A stretch of DNA of 52,270 nt, from NCBI RefSeq assembly GCF_946404245.1, contig NZ_CAMJCX010000007.1:1-52270 (forward strand), in the 5' to 3' direction. The notes beneath the pieces are model-generated. The model was not told the DNA's origin, did no database searches, and worked only from the letters and a program-made list of their open reading frames with translations. The position numbers and the translations under genes were made by a program. Of the stretch, positions 45,846 to 52,270 are shown piece by piece (position 1 is the first letter of the stretch; every line of letters starts with the position of its first letter). This DNA is from an uncultured Methanobrevibacter sp. GTDB lineage: Archaea; Methanobacteriota; Methanobacteria; Methanobacteriales; Methanobacteriaceae.

Positions 45846-47069
45846 ATGAAAGCAAAAGCTGTAAAAATGGCAGACGGTGTTTACTGGGTTGGAGTACTCC
45901 ACTGGAACAGCAGAACCTTCCATGGATATGGAATTCCAGGAACCACCTACAACGCATACATAGTATTCGGTGAAGAAAAAACCGTATTAATCGATAATGT
46001 ATACAGAGGAATGTTCGAACAGTTTGATGCAAGAGTAAAAGATGCTTTCGAACAAGAAGGAAAAGAATTCAAAATTGACGTATTTGTTCAAAACCACTCA
46101 GAAATGGACCACTCCACTTTTTTACGTGAAACAATTGAAAAATACAATCCAGATGCAGAAATCTATGCTTCTGCAAACTGTATCAAATTCCTAGAAAATC
46201 AATATCACAACTTCTCAGACTTGGAAATCAATGCAGTTGCAACCGGTGACGAATTGGATATAGGTGGCAGAACCTTGAAATTCGTTTCAGCTCCAATGCT
46301 TCACTGGCCTGACAGCATGTTCACATTCCTGGCTGAAGAAGGAATCTTGTTCTCCAACGATGCATTCGGACAGCACGTATGTCACTCCAAAAGATTTGAT
46401 AAGGATTATCCTATTGACTACCTGCTTAGGGAAGCTCAAAAATACTACGCAAACCTGGTTACCTTAGGCTCCCCAATGCTAAGAATGAAATTAAACGAAT
46501 TGACCGAAAACGGTCTTTTGGAACAAATCAAAATGATTGCTCCATGTCACGGTCAAATCTGGACCAACCCTGCTCCAATCGTTGAGAAATACTCCGAATG
46601 GGGATCTGGTGTATGTAAGGACAAAATCACAGTCATCTATGATACAATGCACCATTCAACCGAAAAGCTTGCATACCAAATTGCTGAAGGTATCATGAGC
46701 GAAGGTGTTGAAGTTGAAATGTACTTCATGCAGGAAGACGGTCCTGATGATGTCATTACCGACATATTGGACTCCAAAGCTATTGCACTCGGTGCTCCAA
46801 CAATGATGAACAAGCCGTTCCCAAGAATCGGTAACATGATGTACTGGCTGGACTGTGTAAACTTCAAAGGAACAGGCAGTGAGAAAAACGCTTTAATCTT
46901 TTCTTCCAAAGGATGGGGTGGAGGAGCTGTTGCAAAACTCCAACGTGACCTTGAAGAAGCAGGATTCACTGTAACTGACACTTTGGATGTTTTGTTTGTG
47001 CCTGATGAGGATGTTTTAGCTGAAGCATTCGAAAAAGGTGCAGAACTCGCTCGTTCTATTAAAGAATAG
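45846..47069 (+). CDS. fprA: F420H2 oxidase FprA (flavodiiron protein)
   Basis: A 407-residue flavodiiron protein, which reduces O2 to water with F420H2 in methanogens. The beta-lactamase-like part has diiron ligands in HSEMDHS and the later His in APMLHWPDS and APCHGQ. A flavodoxin domain follows with FMN loop YDTMHHSTEKLA and SSKGWGGGAV. I choose the second ATG (45846), seven bases after GAGGT, because it begins MKAKAVKMADGVYWVGV, as in family members. A flavodoxin gene follows. This is an oxygen-defence gene in a strict anaerobe. Confidence 0.93.
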   Translation: MKAKAVKMADGVYWVGVLHWNSRTFHGYGIPGTTYNAYIVFGEEKTVLIDNVYRGMFEQFDARVKDAFEQEGKEFKIDVFVQNHSEMDHSTFLRETIEKYNPDAEIYASANCIKFLENQYHNFSDLEINAVATGDELDIGGRTLKFVSAPMLHWPDSMFTFLAEEGILFSNDAFGQHVCHSKRFDKDYPIDYLLREAQKYYANLVTLGSPMLRMKLNELTENGLLEQIKMIAPCHGQIWTNPAPIVEKYSEWGSGVCKDKITVIYDTMHHSTEKLAYQIAEGIMSEGVEVEMYFMQEDGPDDVITDILDSKAIALGAPTMMNKPFPRIGNMMYWLDCVNFKGTGSEKNALIFSSKGWGGGAVAKLQRDLEEAGFTVTDTLDVLFVPDEDVLAEAFEKGAELARSIKE

Positions 47070-47130
47070 TTTTTTAACTATTCACTTATTTTTTTATTTT
47101 TTTATGGCTTTTTTAGGCATACCTAAAAAA
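47065..47130 (+). terminator. Two hairpins with T-runs after fprA
   Basis: AATAGTT at 47065-47071 pairs with AACTATT at 47076-47082, overlapping the fprA stop and followed by T-runs. A second hairpin, TTTTTTAGG at 47109-47117 with CCTAAAAAA at 47122-47130, follows. Together they look like a terminator region for fprA, so the flavodoxin gene would have its own promoter. Confidence 0.5.
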
Positions 47131-47221
47131 ATCAGGTTGATAATCCAAAGAATAATTGTTGTAAGTAGCAACATTTATATATTAATTATTTATTAATATA
47201 ATATGGATTAAGGTGATAAAA

Positions 47222-47728
47222 ATGGCAAGTTTAGTAATTTACTTTTCAAGAAACGGTGAAAACTACTTCGGTGGGGAACTTAAAAACATTGAAAAAGGAA
47301 ACACTGAAGTGATTGCTGAATATATTCAGGAATTCGATGGTGCTGATTTATTTAAGGTTGAACCAGTAAATGAATATCCTGCAGATTACATGAAATGCAT
47401 TGATGTTGCCAAAAAGGAACAGCAAGCAGATGCAAGACCGGAAATCAGGGAAACTCTTGAAAACATTGATGATTATGACACAATTTATATAGGTTTTCCA
47501 AACTGGTGGGGAACCCTGCCGATGCCGATGTTTACCCAATTGGAACAGCTTGACTTTGCAGGAAAAGTAGTAAAACCATTCGTAACTCATGAAGGATCAG
47601 GTTTTGGTTCATCTCAAAGGGATTTGGCAAAATTATGTGAAGGTGCTGAGATTAAAAACGGTTTATCAATTCCTGGCGCAAATGTCTATGATGTAAAAGA
47701 CACTGTAAAAGCATGGATTGATGAATAA
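47222..47728 (+). CDS. Flavodoxin
   Basis: A 168-residue flavodoxin-like protein starting MASLVIYFSRNGENYFGG. Later it has IGFPNWWGTLPMPMFTQLEQ, which forms the flavin-binding region, and THEGSGFG. The in-frame GTG at 47213 lies within AAGGTGA, the ribosome binding site of the ATG at 47222, so I start at 47222. It probably carries electrons or acts as a quinone/oxidative-stress reductase; its position after fprA hints at redox defence, which is an inference. Confidence 0.86.
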   Translation: MASLVIYFSRNGENYFGGELKNIEKGNTEVIAEYIQEFDGADLFKVEPVNEYPADYMKCIDVAKKEQQADARPEIRETLENIDDYDTIYIGFPNWWGTLPMPMFTQLEQLDFAGKVVKPFVTHEGSGFGSSQRDLAKLCEGAEIKNGLSIPGANVYDVKDTVKAWIDE

Positions 47729-48444
47729 TCAATTTTATTTTTTTTTTAAAATTTTCACATTTTTTCATTGTTTAGTTCGTATAAAATATTTTATACATTT
47801 GGATAGTATTTTTTACTTTTTTATCTTATCGTTTTTTTTAGGTAGGACTAATATATTGTTTATTTTACAGCATTTTGACAATTTGTTAAATATCTATTAT
47901 TTTTTACAGGACGGTGTTTCTCATTGTTTATTGATTATTGAAATTTCTATATGAAGTTTATTTAAGTAATATTTGAATAATGTTTAATATTTTAATAATT
48001 TTATTGTAATTCTTTTTATTAAACTTTATATAATATTATAAAAATAACTTAATATTGCAATAATATTTTGATTTAAGAGTCATATTATTGTTTATATACG
48101 AAAAATCTAATATTTTGATTAAATTTTAAAATTTAATTAAAAATTTAATTAATTTAAATAATATATTTGCGATTTATTGGGTTAAATCAAATCTTAAAGG
48201 TAAATATAAAAATCAAATGTTCAGAAAATTTTAACTGAATATGATTGGTATTCCTCGGTCTAGTGTTTTTTTAAATGGATATATCTACAGTATTTTAGCT
48301 GTATTTCGTTTTTATTTGCATGATAATGGTCGTGTATATTATTTATAATAGGTTTTAATTAACTGGAAATAAATTTAATTTATATTATTAAATTAACAAT
48401 TTGATTGGTTTATATTTTGATTTAGCTCCCTTTGAGGGAAAATA
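47729..48444. other. 716-bp AT-rich spacer upstream of the second surface protein gene
   Basis: No coding sequence is supported. The region is A/T-rich with long T-runs (47735-47960) and a short inverted repeat TACAG/CTGTA at 48286-48303. The ribosome binding site GAGGGA lies at 48434-48439. It probably contains the promoter and a long leader for the surface protein, as also seen upstream of the other large surface gene. Confidence 0.5.
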
Positions 48445-51400
48445 ATGAAATTTAATAAACTAATGCATATTTCAATAATAATTCTAGTATTAATGATGGT
48501 TATGGGTGCTGCTTCGGCTGCAAATAATCACAATGTGGTTGGAGCGGATAATGGAAATTTGGCGGTTGAACATAATGGTGTTTCTGACACTCTCAGAGCT
48601 TCAAACGGAGATGTTCTAGGTGATGGAAATACTGGAAATAGTTGGTATGTAAAGGCCGGTGCAACCGGCGGGGACGGTTCGGAAGAAAGTCCGTATGCTA
48701 ATATAAAACAAGTAACTAACAATGCTAACTATAAGGAAAATGACACTATCTATGTGATGGATGGAACATATACTGGATCAAACAATTATGGTATTTCTTT
48801 AAAAGAGAATACTACCATAACTGCCTATAATGGGGCAAATCCTATATTTGATGCCAAAAAAATGGAGTCCATTTTCGTAATATCAAACAATGGTATTGTG
48901 ATTAAAGGATTGACATTGATAAACGGTGGAGGTACTGTATTCCAAACTGCACAGGGCGCAAATGCATGGTGCGGTGGAGCTATAGTTAACTCTGGAGACA
49001 ATCTTTTGGTTGAAAACTGTACAATCGAAAGCAATGACCCTATTTCATACGGTGGAGGAATTTATTCCAAAGGTAAATATACTGAAATCAAAAATTGTAC
49101 ATTTGATCACTGTGAAGCTAGTAACGGTGGTGCAATTGCAATCGATGGGCCTTATGCTAAAATTGTAAACAATTCATTCACTAACAATTTTGGAACTAGC
49201 GGTGGAGCAATCAATATTTATAATTATGGTGCTGCACTTATTGCAAATAATTCATTTTATAGGAATCATGCTAATAAAGGACATGGTGGAGCAATTTTTG
49301 CACGTGCCGGACAAAATAATATTGTAAACAATACTTTTGAACGCAATACTGCTAGAACTTATGGTGGAGCAATAATCACTGTAAATCCAGGTACCAAAAT
49401 TGATAATTGTACCTTCATTTCAAATCAAATCTTTGATGCAAATTCAGATACAAACTGGGGTGGAGCGATTTATGCTCAAGGAGCAAATACCCAGATTGTT
49501 AATTCAAGATTTGTAGATAACGCCGTTAGGGATAATGGTGGTGCAATCTGTATTAGAAATAACGATAATTTAGTTGAAAACTGTACCTTTGACAGCAACT
49601 GGGCTGGAAGAGGTGGAGCAATTTACATTCATCGTATTGTTGCAGGCCATGACGTTGCAGACACTGTTATTAACAACTGTACATTCAATGAAAACGGTGT
49701 AATAAGTGATGTTGATGGTGAACCTAATTTAGGAACCAAAGGTGGAGCAATTTACTCCTGGGGTATTGACACCAGCGTAACAAACTCCAAATTCAATAAC
49801 AACAAAGCAATTTCCGGTGGAGCAATATTATATGAACGTGGTCCTAACTTCCTGGAAAATAACACATTCATTGGTAACAAGGCAGTAAGATACGGTGGAG
49901 GAGCAGTTTCAAGTGCACGTTTCGGAGATACAATCAACAACTGTACCTTTAAAGATAATTTCGCTGAAGGATACGGTGGTGCTGTAAGTGCTGATTATCC
50001 GACAATAACAAACTCTAAATTTATCAACAACACTGCAGACCACGGTGCTGCAATCTGTACAATCACTGCAAATGTTTCAAACTCAGAATTCTATGACAAT
50101 AAAGCTAAAGATGATTATGCTGTTTTAGCTGCAACAAATTTAACATTATCCAATAATACTCATCCGGGTCAGGTGGCTATTGCAATGAACCATACCACCT
50201 ATCTTGAAATGGAGTATGATATGGATAAGGAGATTGCAGTAATGCCTGGTTATTATGCATATTGTATGGAAGAGTATTCCGATTATCCTCAATATGGTGT
50301 ATTGTGGGAAAATTTAAGATTTGCTCAAAATTCATTGGATGAGAGTTCTGTTGGTGAGTATCTTAAAATATTGATCTTCAAGTATTGGAATGATGAATCA
50401 CAGCATGCAAATCTTCAAAAATTGGTAAATGCATTTACTGATCGTAATTTCAGAAACAGTCAAGATCCTACTGTTCAGGTTGTAATTGCATTATATGATT
50501 CAGGTTACAGAGTTCCTACAAACAATGCATTAAGATTCTATGAAAATGGAACCGTAGCAATATTCAATTTCAGAGAAATCGTTACTCCATCCTCAACACA
50601 GAACGTATTTGCATTCAACATTACTTACAATCCTAACTTGACTGTTGAAAAAGAAGTAATTACAAATCCTGTATTTGTAGGCAAACAAGTAGACTTCAAC
50701 ATTACAGTTAAAAACACTGGTGAATGTAATTTAACTAACCTTTGGATTAACGAGACTGGTTTCAGTAAAGGATTAGTATATGATTCATTTAAATCCAAAT
50801 TCAATTGGACATACGATTCTGAAGATAAAGTCTGGATATTGAATGATACTTTAGGAATCAATAAAACTGCATATATTATATTAACCTTCAATGTAACTGA
50901 ATATGGCAACATGACAAATAACGTTTCAACAGGTCTTGCAAATCATACATTCGGAAACGACACTGTAAATTTCACAGTTTACAATCCTAACATGACCGTT
51001 GAAAAAATTGCATTGAATAAGACAGTTTATGTTGGTAACGAAACAACATTTACAATTGTAGTAACAAACACTGGTGATTACAGGTTAACAAGTATTAAAG
51101 TATTTGAAGAAATTCCAAAAGGATTACGCTATGACGGAAAATTCGAAGGAGATAACTGGTATAATAAAGGAAATGAATTTGTTTATGTAGGTATTTTACA
51201 GCCTGGCCAATCAACTAGCTTTAATATAACTTTCATAGCTGTTAGTGAAGGAAACTGGACCAATAGGGTAAATGCTACATCAAACGAAACAGAAAACAAA
51301 TCTTCAAATAATACTACGGAAGTCTTAAAACCTATTGTAATCAATGTTACAAAAGTATGGAACGATAACAATAATCAAGACGGTGTCAGACCTGCAAGCG

Positions 51401-52270
51401 TTGTTGTTGAATTGCTTGCTGATGGAAAAGTAATTAGAAATGCTACTTTATCTGAAAGTAACGGTTGGAAATGCTCATTTGAAGGTTTAGTAATCTACAA
51501 TGATCAAAACCAAACTATCAATTACACTATCAGAGAAATATCCGTTGATAATTACACTTCCGAAATCACAAACGATACTGCATATAACTACACAGTTAAC
51601 AATACTCATGTTCCTTTGACCACTGTTGTCAACGTAACTAAAGTCTGGAACGATAACGACGACCAAGACGGTGTAAGGCCTGTTAATGTTACTGTGGTTT
51701 TAGTTGCTGACGGTAATGTTGTTGGAAATGTGACTTTGAGCGCTTCTAATAAGTGGACTGCTGTATTTGAGAATTTACCTGTTTACAATGCCGGTAAAGT
51801 TATCAAGTATTCCATTGAAGAGTTAGATGTTGCTGATTACACAAGTGTCGTGTCAAATGATACTGCGTATAATTTCACTGTTAACAATACTCACGAAGTT
51901 GCTTTGACTAACGTATCTGTTGTTAAAGTTTGGAACGATAACGATAATCAAGATGGTGTAAGGCCTGTTAATGTTACTGTGGTTTTACTTGCTGACGGTA
52001 ATGTTGTTGGTAATGTGACCTTGGATGACTCTAATAAATGGAGTGCAGTATTTGAGAATTTACCTGTTTACAATGCCGGTAAATTAATTAAATATTCCAT
52101 TGAAGAGTTAGAAGTTGCTAACTATACAGTTGCTGTATCCAATAGTACTGCATACGAATGGACAGTTAACAATACTCATGTAACTGCTGTGACTGACGTT
52201 AACGTTACCAAAGTTTGGAACGATAGCGATGACCAAGACGGTTTAAGACCTCTAAATGTGATTGTTGTTT
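48445..52270 (+). CDS. Giant cell-surface adhesin-like protein (beta-helix, thioester-like domain, DUF11, Cna-B repeats), C-terminus beyond window
   Basis: The frame runs from ATG 48445 (after GAGGGA) to the window edge, giving 1275 residues without a stop. A signal peptide ends GAASA. Residues about 65-590 are a right-handed beta-helix with more than a dozen GGAI/NNCTF rungs, as in polymorphic surface proteins. Residues about 595-730 resemble a thioester adhesin domain: GYYAYCMEEYSD with Cys607, EYLKILIFKYWN, TVQVVIALYDSG, and STQNVFAFN with Gln719. Two DUF11-like domains (LTVEKEVITNPVFVGKQV; MTVEKIALNKTVYVGNE) and at least four Cna-B repeats follow. The anchor is outside the window. Target is unknown; adhesion to host or to partner microbes is inferred. 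Confidence 0.88.
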   Translation, partial: MKFNKLMHISIIILVLMMVMGAASAANNHNVVGADNGNLAVEHNGVSDTLRASNGDVLGDGNTGNSWYVKAGATGGDGSEESPYANIKQVTNNANYKENDTIYVMDGTYTGSNNYGISLKENTTITAYNGANPIFDAKKMESIFVISNNGIVIKGLTLINGGGTVFQTAQGANAWCGGAIVNSGDNLLVENCTIESNDPISYGGGIYSKGKYTEIKNCTFDHCEASNGGAIAIDGPYAKIVNNSFTNNFGTSGGAINIYNYGAALIANNSFYRNHANKGHGGAIFARAGQNNIVNNTFERNTARTYGGAIITVNPGTKIDNCTFISNQIFDANSDTNWGGAIYAQGANTQIVNSRFVDNAVRDNGGAICIRNNDNLVENCTFDSNWAGRGGAIYIHRIVAGHDVADTVINNCTFNENGVISDVDGEPNLGTKGGAIYSWGIDTSVTNSKFNNNKAISGGAILYERGPNFLENNTFIGNKAVRYGGGAVSSARFGDTINNCTFKDNFAEGYGGAVSADYPTITNSKFINNTADHGAAICTITANVSNSEFYDNKAKDDYAVLAATNLTLSNNTHPGQVAIAMNHTTYLEMEYDMDKEIAVMPGYYAYCMEEYSDYPQYGVLWENLRFAQNSLDESSVGEYLKILIFKYWNDESQHANLQKLVNAFTDRNFRNSQDPTVQVVIALYDSGYRVPTNNALRFYENGTVAIFNFREIVTPSSTQNVFAFNITYNPNLTVEKEVITNPVFVGKQVDFNITVKNTGECNLTNLWINETGFSKGLVYDSFKSKFNWTYDSEDKVWILNDTLGINKTAYIILTFNVTEYGNMTNNVSTGLANHTFGNDTVNFTVYNPNMTVEKIALNKTVYVGNETTFTIVVTNTGDYRLTSIKVFEEIPKGLRYDGKFEGDNWYNKGNEFVYVGILQPGQSTSFNITFIAVSEGNWTNRVNATSNETENKSSNNTTEVLKPIVINVTKVWNDNNNQDGVRPASVVVELLADGKVIRNATLSESNGWKCSFEGLVIYNDQNQTINYTIREISVDNYTSEITNDTAYNYTVNNTHVPLTTVVNVTKVWNDNDDQDGVRPVNVTVVLVADGNVVGNVTLSASNKWTAVFENLPVYNAGKVIKYSIEELDVADYTSVVSNDTAYNFTVNNTHEVALTNVSVVKVWNDNDNQDGVRPVNVTVVLLADGNVVGNVTLDDSNKWSAVFENLPVYNAGKLIKYSIEELEVANYTVAVSNSTAYEWTVNNTHVTAVTDVNVTKVWNDSDDQDGLRPLNVIVV
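51340..52270 (+). repeat. Cna-B coding repeats of the second surface protein, period 285-288 bases
   Basis: The block encoding K[VL]WND..DQDG.RP recurs with its Lys codon at 51352, 51640, 51925 and 52210, spacing 288, 285 and 285 bases. The second and third copies are nearly identical over about 70 bases after the GVRP codons, which implies recent duplication or gene conversion. The array continues past the window. The same repeat type fills the other surface gene at 11858-17359. Confidence 0.85.

Noticed and set aside
47718-47954. A 78-codon plus-strand frame downstream of the flavodoxin gene
   Set aside because: It overlaps the flavodoxin end, is made of Phe/Ile/Leu/Tyr codons from T-rich DNA, and has no ribosome binding site.
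48528-51371. Minus-strand reading frames in the region from 48.5 kb to the end
   Set aside because: The plus strand carries one uninterrupted frame with signal peptide and repeated domains over the whole stretch; the minus frames are its shadows.

Overview
The window reads as chromosomal DNA of a methanogenic archaeon of the order Methanobacteriales, most likely a gut or rumen Methanobrevibacter. The DNA is AT-rich. Markers of methanogens include coenzyme M synthesis genes, Hdr subunits, methanogenesis markers MtxX and (probably) marker 16, cyclic 2,3-diphosphoglycerate synthetase, F420 synthesis (cofH), F420H2 oxidase and archaeal primase. Two very large Cna-B/DUF11 surface proteins are typical of host-associated Methanobrevibacter. 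Genus assignment is inference; no rRNA gene is present.

Layout. 1-5.4 kb: a truncated UvrD/PcrA-type helicase, an MrfA/Hrq1-like DUF1998 helicase with a TPR tail, and an aldo/keto reductase-ferredoxin protein. 5.6-11.8 kb: hypA-hypB, a DUF354 protein, tRNA-Ala(GGC), a polytopic membrane protein, DUF1890-DUF1894-core methionine synthase, and two small membrane proteins. 11.86-17.36 kb: an 1833-residue surface protein on the minus strand. 18.2-26.7 kb: cbiF, two class III signal peptide (pilin-like) proteins, small unknown proteins, the minus-strand group mtxX-uppS-tatD, a winged-helix regulator, cpgS, UPF0280 and UPF0058. 26.8-33.9 kb: a coenzyme M island with comA, a DUF39/marker-16-like ferredoxin protein, and hdrC-hdrB-hdrA-like genes facing comD-comE. 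34-45 kb: cofH, a dTMP-kinase-like gene, priS and priL separated by an opposite-strand gene, metG-DUF530-HTH protein, a MraY/GPT-type transferase, archaeal riboflavin reductase, and a PHP hydrolase. 45.8-47.7 kb: fprA and a flavodoxin. 48.4 kb to the end: a second giant surface protein running off the window.

Two systems deserve most attention. First, the hdrCBA-like genes are not ordinary heterodisulfide reductase genes. They sit between comA/DUF39 and comDE; the HdrB has lost one cysteine of its second CCG motif; and the HdrA carries a C-terminal MvhD-like domain with no cysteine at all. My hypothesis is a dedicated electron-supply complex for the reductive, thiol-forming step of coenzyme M synthesis. 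Second, both giant surface proteins contain a segment resembling the Gram-positive thioester adhesin domain (Cys/Gln pairs Cys167-Gln312 and Cys607-Gln719), followed by Cna-B repeats that keep the residues for isopeptide cross-links. This suggests archaeal surface fibres able to bond covalently to a target.

Genes are tightly packed: many start/stop overlaps of 4 bases, convergent pairs that touch or overlap, and several TTG starts with good ribosome binding sites. I saw no insertion sequence, CRISPR array, prophage or attachment site.
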